Below are positions 7,090 through 15,631 of a DNA stretch of 31,565 bases, one piece after another. The notes beneath the pieces were generated by a model. The model searched no databases. It was not told the origin of the DNA and saw only the letters and a list, made by a program, of their open reading frames with translations. The translations under genes were made by a program, and so were the position numbers. This DNA comes from DASULK01 sp036381835 (lineage in GTDB: Bacteria > Actinomycetota > Actinomycetes > Mycobacteriales > Micromonosporaceae). How positions within the stretch are numbered: the stretch's first letter is position 1; every line of letters begins with the position of its first letter. The stretch lies in the NCBI GenBank assembly GCA_036381835.1, contig DASVCA010000108.1, positions 1 through 31,565 on the forward strand. The letters run 5' to 3'.

Positions 7090-8823
7090 TCATGACGGTG
7101 ACGGAGCGAGCGGATCCTCGGTGAGAATCGGGTCGGGTGTCTCGCCGACGAGCGACGGGTCGATGCTCGGTTCCGGCCGATTCCGTTCGTCGTCGATGGC
7201 GTTGCGGATCTTGAGCGTGACGATCGATCCCGCGCACTCCGGCGCCTCGGCCAGCGGTGTCTCGGCATCCGCGGCCGGCGGTTGCTCGACTGGAACCCCC
7301 GGCTCGGCACCCGGATCGGTCGGACAGGGTCGGTCACGCACCCAGAGGTCGAGGGTCAGCTCGTCCCTCCGCCAGCAGCTGTAACGGCCCTCCACCGGCT
7401 GGCCCGGGCACATCTCGACGCGCCACGGTCGCCACCCGTCCGCGCTCAACGCCTGCTCATACACCTGCGCAGTCTCCTCCCAACCGCGCTCGGAGCCGGC
7501 GATGCGCTCACGCAACCGGCAGTCGACCAGACACCACCGGCTACCGCTGACCTGGTCGTCCGGCTCGACCACGGCCCACGCCGGAACATCCAGTGAGTCG
7601 AGCGAGTCGAAGGCAGGATCGTGGACCAGGGCCCGTGCCCCGGCGTACACCGGCACACCGACGAGCATCAGCAGCACGAGGATCGCGAACACCAACAGCC
7701 GCGGAGAGCGGAGACCGCCCTTGTCCGGCGAAGCCTCGGGACGGCCGTCGGAGGCGGCCTCCCGGCGTATCGCCTGATCGGGTCCGCCTTGCGGTCGCTC
7801 GGCCGCCGGGCGACCGGGTGGAGCGGCCTTCGCCCGCGCCGCCGCAACGGGAGGTCCGGGTTGGCCGATGGTCGGCCCGGCCGGGGACGGGGGCTGGACG
7901 GGAGGGGCCGGCGGCGAAAGCTCACCGGCCCGGCCGGCTGTCACAGGCGTCTGCCCACCACCCGGCATGCGCGGAGGTGCCGGGTCGCGTGGGGGCACGG
8001 CGGCTCCCTTCGCCGCACTGCCCGGCGGAGGCGGGACGGGCGCCGCCGAAGCGCGCGGGGGCACGGCGGCTCCCGCCACCGCACTACCCGGCGGAGGCGG
8101 GACGGGCGCCGCCGAAGCGCGCGGCAGACCGGCCGATTTGACCGCGGGTATCGACCCGGTGATGGCATCCCGCAACGGTACGAACCGGCTGCGCCGGCCC
8201 ACGTGCGGTGCCGTTGTCGGCGGACCGCCGGCCGCCGGTGGTTGTGGCGGCACGGCCGCGGACGGCTCCGGACGTGCGTGCCGTCCCGTATGCGCCGGGT
8301 CACCGAATCCAGACGGCGGCTCGTCGGCAGCCGCCTGCGGTGGATGCGCCGACGCACCTGGCGCGCCTACCGACTCGGCGTGCCTGCTCGACGAACGCGG
8401 GTCCACCGGCCGGGCCGACCGGGGTGGGGCCGGGGCGGTGTGACGGCCGGGCGGATCCGCGGGGCGGCCCGGTTCGGGCGGAGCGTCCTGCGGACGCGAC
8501 GACGGCCTACCCGGATTCGGTTGGAACCCCGGGGACCCGGCACCCGACGTCGGCTCCCCGGCGGTTCGCGGCTCACCTGTGAACCGGGGCGCGGCAGCGG
8601 CGGACGGCGCGTCGGCGGGATCCGGGACGGCGTCGTCTCCGGGGCCGATGGAGATGCGCTGCTCCTTGGCCGTACGCAAGTCGGCGAGCCAACCCAACTC
8701 CTCGCCGCTGACCGGTTCATCCGGAGTCTCGGCTCGACTCCTCCCCCAACGTCGCCCCTTGGCCGGCTGACTCTGGGTGTCCTCGGCCTGATCGTCCGGG
8801 CGACTGCCGCCACGCGATCTCAC
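7090..8823 (-). CDS. Pro-rich single-pass membrane protein with a six-cysteine extracellular domain
   Basis: Protein of 577 residues with no recognised enzyme domain. Residues 1-370 are low-complexity, rich in Pro, Ala, Gly and Arg, and contain a 22-residue tandem duplication (about 234-278). One membrane segment (about 376-394) follows, then a folded-looking domain of about 175 residues with six cysteines (431, 435, 472, 483, 500, 530) and many Trp. Six cysteines on the likely outer face suggest three disulfides. The topology therefore predicts a long disordered cytoplasmic arm and a compact outer domain. The GTG start overlaps the rarA stop (GTGA), so translation is coupled to rarA, although a functional link is unproven. 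Large plus-strand open frames opposite it look like GC-rich shadows. Function is unknown. Confidence 0.75.
   Translation of the reverse strand: MRSRGGSRPDDQAEDTQSQPAKGRRWGRSRAETPDEPVSGEELGWLADLRTAKEQRISIGPGDDAVPDPADAPSAAAAPRFTGEPRTAGEPTSGAGSPGFQPNPGRPSSRPQDAPPEPGRPADPPGRHTAPAPPRSARPVDPRSSSRHAESVGAPGASAHPPQAAADEPPSGFGDPAHTGRHARPEPSAAVPPQPPAAGGPPTTAPHVGRRSRFVPLRDAITGSIPAVKSAGLPRASAAPVPPPPGSAVAGAAVPPRASAAPVPPPPGSAAKGAAVPPRDPAPPRMPGGGQTPVTAGRAGELSPPAPPVQPPSPAGPTIGQPGPPVAAARAKAAPPGRPAAERPQGGPDQAIRREAASDGRPEASPDKGGLRSPRLLVFAILVLLMLVGVPVYAGARALVHDPAFDSLDSLDVPAWAVVEPDDQVSGSRWCLVDCRLRERIAGSERGWEETAQVYEQALSADGWRPWRVEMCPGQPVEGRYSCWRRDELTLDLWVRDRPCPTDPGAEPGVPVEQPPAADAETPLAEAPECAGSIVTLKIRNAIDDERNRPEPSIDPSLVGETPDPILTEDPLAPSPS
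7991..8122 (-). repeat. Two tandem 66-bp repeats inside the Pro-rich membrane protein gene
   Basis: Copies at 7991-8056 and 8057-8122 are nearly identical; the few differences cluster in one short segment. Each encodes 22 residues including the core APVPPPPGSA, so the duplication keeps the reading frame. It looks recent and may vary in copy number between strains. Confidence 0.9.
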
Positions 8824-10298
8824 TCTGCAACCTCCCCGAACGGCATGCTGCCGACTCGCTCGGCTGTCTCGCCGCCCCCGATCGTGGCACCGGTGTTCCG
8901 GTCATCCGCAGCCGCTCCCGTCTCCTGACCCCGCACGATGCGACGCAGTCGGGGAAGGCGCTGCGCGATGAGCCGTTCGGCCCCGTACTCGGTCGGCTGG
9001 TAGTAGTCGACCCCCACCAGGTCGTCCGGCGCATACTGCTGGGCGACCACGCCGCGGTGGTGATCATGCGGGTAACGGTAACCGGTACCGTGTCCCAGTC
9101 CTCGCGCCCCCGGGTAGTGGGCGTCCCGCAGGGCCCTCGGCACCGGTCCCCCGCGCCCGGCCTGCACATCCCGGATCGCGGCGGAGATCGCGGTGGTCAC
9201 CGAGTTCGACTTGGGCGCGGTCGCCAGGTGGATCACGGCCTGCGCCAGATTCAACCGGGCCTCCGGCATTCCGACGTATTCCACGGCCTGGGCGGCGGAG
9301 GTGGCCACGCTCAACGCGGTCGGATCCGCCATACCCACATCCTCGCTGGCGAAGATGACGATGCGGCGCGCGATGAACCGCGGATCCTCCCCGGCCACCA
9401 GCATGCGCGCCAACCAATGCAAAGCGGCGTCCACGTCGGAGCCTCGCATGCTCTTGATGAACGCGCTGACGACGTCGTAGTGCGCATCACCGGCTCGGTC
9501 GTAGCGGACCGCCGCCACGTCCACCGCCTGCTCAGCAGTCGCCAGATCGATCTCGGTGACGCCTTTTGCGATTGCCGACGCCGCCGCCGCTTCCAACGCG
9601 GTCAGCGCCTTGCGCACGTCGCCGCCGGCCAGGCGGACCAGGTGGTCCTCGGCGGCCGCGCTGAGCGTCACGGTGTCGGCCAGACCCCGCTCATCCGCGA
9701 CCGCCCGGCGCAGCAACAGGCGCACCGCTCGATCGTCCAACGGATGCAGGGTCAGCAGCACGCACCGCGACAGCAACGGTGAGATCACCGAGAAGTACGG
9801 ATTCTCGGTGGTGGCCGCCAATAGGGTGACCGTCCGATCCTCGACCGCGGCGAGCAGCGAATCCTGCTGGGTCTTGCTGAACCTGTGCACCTCGTCGATG
9901 AACAGCACCGTGGGCGGGCCGCCTGATCGACGTTCCCGCCGGGCCGTCTCGATCACCGCGCGGACGTCTTTCACTCCCGCGGTGAGCGCCGACATCGCCA
10001 CGAACCGGCGGTCGGTCGCGCGGGCGACCAGGTGGGCGATGGTCGTCTTGCCACAGCCCGGCGGCCCCCAGAGGATCACCGACATCGGGGTCGCGCCGCT
10101 CACCAACTGGCGCAGCGGGGCGCCGGGGGCGAGGAGGTGGTCCTGGCCGACCAGTTCGTCGATGGTCGCCGGCCGCATCCGCACCGGCAACGGCGCGTCG
10201 GCCCCCGGTGCCGTGAAGCCGTCAGCCTGAGCCGACGCGGCCGACCCGAGGTGCGTACCGGCCGGCTCGGCGATCTGGAACAGGCCCTCGGACTCCAT
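8820..10298 (-). CDS. rarA: Replication-associated recombination protein A (AAA+ ATPase)
   Basis: About 492 residues. RarA (MgsA, the Mgs1/WRNIP1 family) acts at stalled replication forks. The AAA+ domain has Walker A GPPGCGKTT (about 78-86), Walker B VLFIDEVHRF (about 131-140) and a sensor region with TTENP. The C-terminal half (oligomerisation and SSB-contact part) contains ALHWLARMLVAGEDPRFIARR-like sequence typical of the family. A variable N-terminal extension of about 35 residues precedes the conserved part. ATG 10298 was chosen because TAATGT lies exactly 7 nt upstream with no Shine-Dalgarno sequence, suggesting a leaderless mRNA; the GTG at 10301 directly before it is the alternative. 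Its stop overlaps the start of the Pro-rich membrane protein gene. Confidence 0.95.
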   Translation of the reverse strand: MESEGLFQIAEPAGTHLGSAASAQADGFTAPGADAPLPVRMRPATIDELVGQDHLLAPGAPLRQLVSGATPMSVILWGPPGCGKTTIAHLVARATDRRFVAMSALTAGVKDVRAVIETARRERRSGGPPTVLFIDEVHRFSKTQQDSLLAAVEDRTVTLLAATTENPYFSVISPLLSRCVLLTLHPLDDRAVRLLLRRAVADERGLADTVTLSAAAEDHLVRLAGGDVRKALTALEAAAASAIAKGVTEIDLATAEQAVDVAAVRYDRAGDAHYDVVSAFIKSMRGSDVDAALHWLARMLVAGEDPRFIARRIVIFASEDVGMADPTALSVATSAAQAVEYVGMPEARLNLAQAVIHLATAPKSNSVTTAISAAIRDVQAGRGGPVPRALRDAHYPGARGLGHGTGYRYPHDHHRGVVAQQYAPDDLVGVDYYQPTEYGAERLIAQRLPRLRRIVRGQETGAAADDRNTGATIGGGETAERVGSMPFGEVAE

Positions 10299-10305
10299 CA
10301 CGAGA

Positions 10306-10311
10306 ACATTA
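10306..10311 (-). promoter_or_regulatory. Candidate -10 element (TAATGT) of leaderless rarA promoter
   Basis: On the minus strand TAATGT matches TANNNT and ends 7 nt before the ATG at 10298, the spacing at which transcription would begin on or next to the start codon. No purine-rich ribosome-binding site exists upstream of the ATG. The -35 region (TCGGAT at 17 nt) is weak. Confidence 0.45.
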
Positions 10312-10413
10312 CCGGCCCGCGCACCGTCATCCGAAATGCCAGCTTCGGCGCTTGCCGGGCCGGTCTGGGACCTGCTGTTCCGTGCGACACAACCTCGCCG
10401 CTTTCGATCCCGG

Positions 10414-12216
10414 TCAGGACGGTTCGACCGGTGCGGCGACCCCCGTCGTGCCGGCTTGCGGGGCGGTACCCACCTTGGGCTTGGCGTCCACCCCCGCCTC
10501 GGCCCGCTGCTGGGCGGTGATCGGGGTCGGCGCGCCGGTCAGCGGGTCGAACCCGCCGCGGGTCTTCGGGAAGGCGATCACCTCACGGATCGAATCGGCA
10601 CCGGCGAGCAGCATGCAGATCCGGTCCCAGCCGAACGCGATGCCGCCGTGCGGCGGCGGCCCGTACTTGAACGCCTCCAGCAGGAAGCCGAACTTGTCCG
10701 CGGCCTCCTCAGGGCTGATACCGAGCAGGTCGAACACCCGTCGCTGCACGTCGGCCCGGTGGATACGGACCGAACCGCCTCCGATCTCGTTGCCGTTGCA
10801 GACGATGTCGTACGCGTAGGCGAGCGCCCGATCGGGTGCCGTCTCGAAGTCGTCGATCCACTCGTCGGTCGGTGAGGTGAAGGGGTGATGCACGGCGGTC
10901 CAGCCGCCTTCCTCGGTGGGCTCGAACATGGGGGCGTCCACCACCCAGCAGAAGGACCAGGCGCTCTCGTCGATGAGGCCGACCCGCTTGGCGATCTCGG
11001 TCCGGGCCGCGCCGAGCAACTCCTGGGCCTCGCGCTTGTCCGCGGAGGCGGCGAAGAAGACGGCGTCGCCGGGCTTCGCACCGACCACGTCGGCGAGCCC
11101 GCTCAGGTGCGCCTCGGACAGATTCTTCGCGACCGGGCCGCGCGCCTGGCCGGTGTCGGCGTCGAACACCACGTACGCCAGGCCCCGCGCGCCCCGCGCC
11201 TTCGCCCAGTCCTGCCAGCCGTCGAGTTCCTTGCGGCTCTGGGCGGCACCGCCCGGCATCACCACCGCACCGACGTAACCACCGGCGTCGATGGCCCCGG
11301 CGAACACCCGGAACTCAGTCCCCCGCAGGTACTCGGTGAGGTCGGTCAGCTCCAGGCCGTAGCGCAGATCCGGCTTGTCGGTGCCGTACCGGTCCATCGC
11401 CTCGTGCCAGGTGATGCGCGGGATCGGACGGCCGATCTCGTACCCGGCGAGTTCCCGCCACAGCGCGGAGACGATCTCCTCGGCAAGCTCGATCACATCG
11501 TCCTGACCGACGAACGACATCTCGATGTCGAGCTGGGTGAACTCCGGCTGCCGGTCCGCGCGGAAGTCCTCATCCCGGTAGCAACGGGCGATCTGGTAGT
11601 AACGCTCCATCCCGGCGACCATCAGCAACTGCTTGAACAGCTGCGGGGACTGCGGCAGCGCGAACCAGGTGCCCGGCTGCAGACGCACCGGCACGAGGAA
11701 GTCACGGGCCCCCTCGGGCGTCGACCGGGTCAGGGTCGGGGTCTCGATCTCGAGGAAGTCCCGCTCGTGCAGCACCCGCCGGGCGATCTGGTTGGCCCGG
11801 GAGCGCAGCCGCAGCGCCCGGGCGGGCCCGCTGCGGCGCAGGTCGAGGTAGCGATACTTCAACCGCACCTCGTCGCTGGCTTCGATGTGGTCGTCGATCG
11901 GCAGCGGCAGCGGCGCCGACTCGGAGAGAATCTCCAACTCGGTCGCGTTCACCTCGATCTCGCCGGTGGCCAGGTCGGGGTTCTCGTTGCCGGCCGGCCG
12001 GCGGGCCACGGTGCCGGTCACCTTGACGCAGAACTCGTTACGCAACGCGTGGGCGTCCTCCTCGCGGAAGACCACCTGCACCACGCCCGACCCGTCACGC
12101 AGGTCCACGAAGACGACCCCACCGTGATCGCGTCGGCGCGCCACCCAACCGGCGAGCGTCACCGTCGTACCGGCGTCCGTCGAACGCAGGCTGCCAGCAT
12201 CATGGGTACGGATCAC
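10414..12216 (-). CDS. aspS: Aspartyl-tRNA synthetase
   Basis: Protein of 600 residues, normal for the bacterial type. It charges tRNA-Asp. It has an N-terminal OB-fold anticodon-binding domain (about 1-100), the class II catalytic core with motif 2 around CYRDEDFRADRQPEFTQLD (about 200-218), the inserted GAD domain (about 270-400), and motif 3 GWDRICMLLAG near the C-terminus. A Pro/Ala-rich tail of about 35 residues follows the core. GTG 12216 was chosen because AAGGAG lies 9 nt upstream and the protein then begins IRTHDAGSLR, as family members do. A frame open further upstream to 12276 was rejected. Many actinobacterial AspRSs also mischarge tRNA-Asn; that cannot be judged here. Confidence 0.97.
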   Translation of the reverse strand: MIRTHDAGSLRSTDAGTTVTLAGWVARRRDHGGVVFVDLRDGSGVVQVVFREEDAHALRNEFCVKVTGTVARRPAGNENPDLATGEIEVNATELEILSESAPLPLPIDDHIEASDEVRLKYRYLDLRRSGPARALRLRSRANQIARRVLHERDFLEIETPTLTRSTPEGARDFLVPVRLQPGTWFALPQSPQLFKQLLMVAGMERYYQIARCYRDEDFRADRQPEFTQLDIEMSFVGQDDVIELAEEIVSALWRELAGYEIGRPIPRITWHEAMDRYGTDKPDLRYGLELTDLTEYLRGTEFRVFAGAIDAGGYVGAVVMPGGAAQSRKELDGWQDWAKARGARGLAYVVFDADTGQARGPVAKNLSEAHLSGLADVVGAKPGDAVFFAASADKREAQELLGAARTEIAKRVGLIDESAWSFCWVVDAPMFEPTEEGGWTAVHHPFTSPTDEWIDDFETAPDRALAYAYDIVCNGNEIGGGSVRIHRADVQRRVFDLLGISPEEAADKFGFLLEAFKYGPPPHGGIAFGWDRICMLLAGADSIREVIAFPKTRGGFDPLTGAPTPITAQQRAEAGVDAKPKVGTAPQAGTTGVAAPVEPS

Positions 12217-12338
12217 GGCGAGAAACTCCTTCGACAAGCGGTTGCCCGCACATTCTGTCAGGATCCGACCGGGCATTCGGGGCCGCCCGGGGGCAGATCA
12301 CGCGTCCGTGGCCGGAGCCACCCCGATGGGTGTCGGAC

Positions 12339-13664
12339 TCAGGAGACCGTCGGGTGCAGGTCGGCGGCGGGCGGTGCCCAAGTCCGGCGGTCGGCCGGGA
12401 CCTGCTCGCCGGAACGGATGTCCTTCACCTCGTCCGACGCGCCGTCCACACCGGGGAACCAGACGTACGGGATGCCGCGCCGCTCGGCGTACCGGATCTG
12501 CTTGCCGTACTTCGCCGCGGACGGGGACACCTCGCAGGCGATGCCCCGACGACGCAGCGCGTCGGCGATCCGGTTGCAGCCCCCGCGTAGCTCCTCGTTC
12601 GGCAGTGCGACCAGCACGCAGGTCGGCACGCTGCGGGACACCCTCAGCTCCCCCGCCCCGAAGAGCAGCCCGAGCAGCCGGGTCACCCCGATCGAGATGC
12701 CGACCCCCGGGAAACGGACGTCCCCCGCGGTGGCGAGGTTGTCGTACCGGCCACCGGAGCAGATCGACCCGAACCGCTCGTACCCGATCAGCTGCGTCTC
12801 GTACACGGTGCCGGTGTAGTAGTCGAGGCCCCGGGCGATGCGCAGGTCGGCCACGCAGAGGCCGGGCGCGTGTTCGGCGGCGGTCTCCACCACCCGGGTC
12901 AGCTCGGCGAGGCCCTCCTCCAGCAGCGGGTGCTCGACCCCGAGCGCCCGGACCGCGTCGGCGAATGAGGCGTCCGGTGCGGAGATCTCGGCCAACGCCA
13001 GGCAGGCTTTGGCCTGTGCCTCGCTGGCCCCGGCGGTCTCGGCGAGGAGTTCGGCGACCTTCTGCGGGCCGATCTTGTCTAGTTTGTCCACCGCCCGCAG
13101 CGCGGCCTCCGGATCGGACAGTCCGATGCCCCGGTAGAAGCCCTCACACACCTTGCGGTTGTTGACCTGGATGCGCACCGGCGGGACCGGCAGCGAGCGC
13201 AGCGCGTCCCCGACCACCAGCGGCATCTCCGCCTCGTAGTGCGCCGGCAGGGTGTCCCGGTCCACGATATCGATATCGGCCTGCAGGAATTCCCGGTAGC
13301 GCCCCTCCTGCGGCCGCTCGCCGCGCCACACCTTCTGGATCTGGTAGCGGCGGAACGGGAACTGCAGCCGGCCGGCGTTCTCCAGCACGTAGCGGGCGAA
13401 CGGCACCGTCAGATCGAAGTGCAGACCCAACGAGTCGTCTCCCCCGCCGCCGTCCTCGGCGTGCAATCGACGGATGACGTAGACCTCCTTGGAGGTCTCA
13501 CCCTTGCGCAGCAGCTGGTCCAGCGGCTCGACCGCCCGGGTCTCCAGCGGAGCGAACCCGTAGAGCTCGAAGGTGGCGCGGATGCGGTCGAGCACGTACT
13601 GCTCGATCATGCGTTGCGGGGGCAGCCACTCCGGGAAGCCGGAGATGGGCGTGGGCTTGCTCAT
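12339..13664 (-). CDS. hisS: Histidyl-tRNA synthetase (unusual subtype)
   Basis: Protein of 441 residues. It charges tRNA-His as a class II synthetase. Motif 2 reads VWRGERPQEGRYREF, the histidine signature reads ARGLDYYTGTVYE, and SGGRYDNL precedes motif 3. The C-terminal anticodon-binding domain contains CVLVALPNEE and RRRGIACEVS. The N-terminus (PISGFPEWLPPQRM) and motif 2 differ from the common E. coli/Streptomyces-type enzyme (FRHERPQKGRYRQFHQ) and resemble eukaryote- or Bacteroidetes-type HisRSs. ATG 13664 is fixed by AGGAG 5 nt upstream; the frame stays open to 13952, but that extension overlaps the upstream hydrolase gene and has no homology-like sequence. It lies 29 bp after the hydrolase and 122 bp before aspS. 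Confidence 0.95.
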   Translation of the reverse strand: MSKPTPISGFPEWLPPQRMIEQYVLDRIRATFELYGFAPLETRAVEPLDQLLRKGETSKEVYVIRRLHAEDGGGGDDSLGLHFDLTVPFARYVLENAGRLQFPFRRYQIQKVWRGERPQEGRYREFLQADIDIVDRDTLPAHYEAEMPLVVGDALRSLPVPPVRIQVNNRKVCEGFYRGIGLSDPEAALRAVDKLDKIGPQKVAELLAETAGASEAQAKACLALAEISAPDASFADAVRALGVEHPLLEEGLAELTRVVETAAEHAPGLCVADLRIARGLDYYTGTVYETQLIGYERFGSICSGGRYDNLATAGDVRFPGVGISIGVTRLLGLLFGAGELRVSRSVPTCVLVALPNEELRGGCNRIADALRRRGIACEVSPSAAKYGKQIRYAERRGIPYVWFPGVDGASDEVKDIRSGEQVPADRRTWAPPAADLHPTVS

Positions 13665-13693
13665 GATGGCTCCTGATCCTCGCATGGCCCGGG

Positions 13694-14410
13694 TCACAGG
13701 CCGCGGGCCGGTGCCGGCCGAGCCGGATCCTGCGTCACGACCTGCCGCAGGTACGGGTTCGTCGCGCGCTCCCGTCCGATGGTGGTGGCGGGTCCGTGGC
13801 CGGGCAGCACGACCGTGTCGTCGGCGAGCGGCAGGATCTTGTCCCGCAGGCTGGCCAGCATGTCCGGCAGGCTGCCGCCCGGCAGGTCGGTACGACCGAT
13901 CGAGCCGGCGAACAGGACATCGCCGGAGAGGCAGATCTGGTCGGCTTCCCACCGCGAGTCCGCTGCGGGCAGGCGGAACAGTACCGACCCCCGGGTGTGA
14001 CCGGGTGCGTGGTCGACGGTGATCTCCAGGCCGGCAATGTTGAGGGTCGCGCCGTCGGTCAACTCGGCGACGTCATCCGGCTCGGTATAGGGCAGCCGAC
14101 CGCCGAACAGCTGGGTGATGTCGGCGGACAGCCCCTTGCCGGGGTCGGCGAGCAGTTCCCGATCTTGCGGGTGGACGTAGGCGGTGATGCCGCGGGCCCC
14201 GCAGACCGGGGCGACCGAGAAGGTGTGATCGAGATGACCGTGGGTCAACAAGACCGCGGCCGGGTGCAGCCGGTGCTCGGCCAGCACCGCATCGAGTCGG
14301 TCGAGCACCCCGATCCCGGGGTCGACCACCACACATTGCTCTCCCGGCCCCGGAGCGACCACGTAGCAGTTGGTCCCGAAGGCGTCCGCGGGAAAGCCGG
14401 CGACGAGCAC
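13694..14410 (-). CDS. Metallo-beta-lactamase-fold hydrolase (glyoxalase II-like)
   Basis: Protein of 238 residues with the zinc-site motif THGHLDHT (56-63; H57, H59, D61, H62), a third His in APGHTRGS (H138), the bridging Asp in LSGDVLF (D164) and a last His in LPGHGP (H205). This is the full dinuclear metal set of hydroxyacylglutathione hydrolase-like proteins. The substrate is unknown; actinobacteria lack glutathione, so a thioester of mycothiol or another small metabolite is a guess. The GTG at 14410 has AGGAGG 5 nt upstream. Its position just before hisS is common in actinobacteria. It is divergent from the cyclophilin genes. Confidence 0.9.
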   Translation of the reverse strand: MLVAGFPADAFGTNCYVVAPGPGEQCVVVDPGIGVLDRLDAVLAEHRLHPAAVLLTHGHLDHTFSVAPVCGARGITAYVHPQDRELLADPGKGLSADITQLFGGRLPYTEPDDVAELTDGATLNIAGLEITVDHAPGHTRGSVLFRLPAADSRWEADQICLSGDVLFAGSIGRTDLPGGSLPDMLASLRDKILPLADDTVVLPGHGPATTIGRERATNPYLRQVVTQDPARPAPARGL

Positions 14411-14590
14411 GCGATCCTCCTGTCGGCGTCATTACCCTCCCCGAGCCTATCCCCTGCCCGCTTCGCCCGACCGCACGAGGCGCACCGGAGGATGTGCGGT
14501 CAAGTCGGTTGAACCCGGGCGAAAGCGCGGCACTCGCAAAGATATCGATCGTCAGCCAACCTCACATCACAATTTCCCAGCCGATGCCCG

Positions 14591-14596
14591 TACACT
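14591..14596 (+). promoter_or_regulatory. Candidate -10 (TACACT) upstream of the cyclophilin pair
   Basis: TACACT fits TANNNT, about 87 nt before the GTG at 14683. The 272-bp divergent gap 14411-14682 contains a locally AT-richer patch (about 14535-14580) just upstream of it, but no clear -35 hexamer. Nothing else was recognised in this gap. Confidence 0.35.
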
Positions 14597-14682
14597 CTGG
14601 CGGGCGTGTGGTATGGCGGCGGACACGTCGCGGATTCCGTAGCCGACCGAGGACGGGCACGTGACACGGAAGGGGAGCGTGG

Positions 14683-15576
14683 GTGGCTTCCAGTAAGAAG
14701 CGGCAGCGCAAGCTGGCCCGGGCGAAGTACGACCGGCAGATGGCCCGCCGGGCCGCGGCGTTGCGCCGCCGGCGGCAGATCCAGGCCGGTATCGGAGTCG
14801 TGGTGGCGGTGGCGCTGATCGTGGTCGGCTCCGTTTGGGCGCTCGGCGGATTCGACAAGGAGCCGGAGCCCGTCGCCGACCCGCCGGACTGCCTGTGGAC
14901 ACCGGCGGACGGCAAGGCCAACGTCCACCTCAAAGAGGTCGGCACCCCGCCGGAGGACGTACCCACCACCGGTACCCGCCCGATGACGATCACCACGAAC
15001 CAGGGTGAGCCGATCACCGTCGAACTCGACGTGGCGAACGCGCCGTGCACCGCCGCGAGCCTGGCGCACCTGGCCGGCCGAGGCTTCTACGACAACACCG
15101 TCTGCCACGAGATAACCACCGAGGGGGCGCTCCGCTGCGGTGACCCGAGCGGTACGGGGCAGGGCGGTCCGACCTACAGCTCCTTCCCCGAGAACCTGCC
15201 GACACCGGCGTCCGCCGCCCCGTCAGCGAGCCCTTCGACGTCTCCGTCGCCGAGTCCGAGCCCGACCGGGCCGGCGGTCTACCCGGCGGGAACCGTGGCG
15301 ATGTGGGCGGACCCGGTCGGCAGCATCGGCAGCCAGTTCTTGATCTTCCTGAGGGACTTCACTCCCACTGGCGACCCGCGGTACCCGGTGGTCGGGAAGG
15401 TCGTCGCCGGCGCGGACGTGCTGGAGAAGATCGCGGCGTTGGAGACGGTGGACAATGGCTCCGGGGAGAAGGTCAAGCCGGCGACCGATGTGGTGATCCA
15501 GAGCCTGACCGTGGATGAGGCGGGCGCGCCGTCGGCCACGCCCACCGCGACGCCGACGGCGGCCGCGAGTTCCTGA
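14683..15576 (+). CDS. Membrane-anchored cyclophilin-like protein with degenerate active site
   Basis: Protein of 297 residues with a basic cytoplasmic N-terminus (1-33), one membrane segment (about 35-55), and an outer cyclophilin fold (about 98-278). A Ser/Pro insertion (about 175-197) and a low-complexity tail are present. The active site is altered against human cyclophilin A: the Arg55 equivalent is E143 (CHEITTEG in place of CHRxxPG), Gln63 is R151, the GPNTNGSQFF loop reads DPVGSIGSQFL, and Phe113 is Leu. Prolyl isomerase activity is therefore doubtful. Four cysteines (70, 122, 141, 152) match those of the neighbouring paralogue and could form disulfides. The start GTG has GGGGAG about 6 nt upstream. 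The gene precedes the intact paralogue by 55 bp. Confidence 0.9.
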   Translation: MASSKKRQRKLARAKYDRQMARRAAALRRRRQIQAGIGVVVAVALIVVGSVWALGGFDKEPEPVADPPDCLWTPADGKANVHLKEVGTPPEDVPTTGTRPMTITTNQGEPITVELDVANAPCTAASLAHLAGRGFYDNTVCHEITTEGALRCGDPSGTGQGGPTYSSFPENLPTPASAAPSASPSTSPSPSPSPTGPAVYPAGTVAMWADPVGSIGSQFLIFLRDFTPTGDPRYPVVGKVVAGADVLEKIAALETVDNGSGEKVKPATDVVIQSLTVDEAGAPSATPTATPTAAASS

Positions 15577-15631
15577 TCGACGACGAGACCGGCGCGGTAT
15601 GAGGCCGTGTCGATAGCCCGGGAGGAGCAGC

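Noticed and set aside
7621..8928. Plus-strand open frame of about 435 codons opposite the Pro-rich membrane protein
   Set aside because: The product is mostly Arg/Gly. The minus-strand frame has a good membrane segment, a Cys-rich domain and a start coupled to rarA.
12217..12276. Upstream ATG for aspS adding 20 residues
   Set aside because: AAGGAG is located inside this extension, correctly spaced for the GTG at 12216.
13665..13952. N-terminal extension of hisS by 96 residues
   Set aside because: It overlaps the metallo-hydrolase gene, lacks family-like sequence, and the inner ATG has a good ribosome-binding site.
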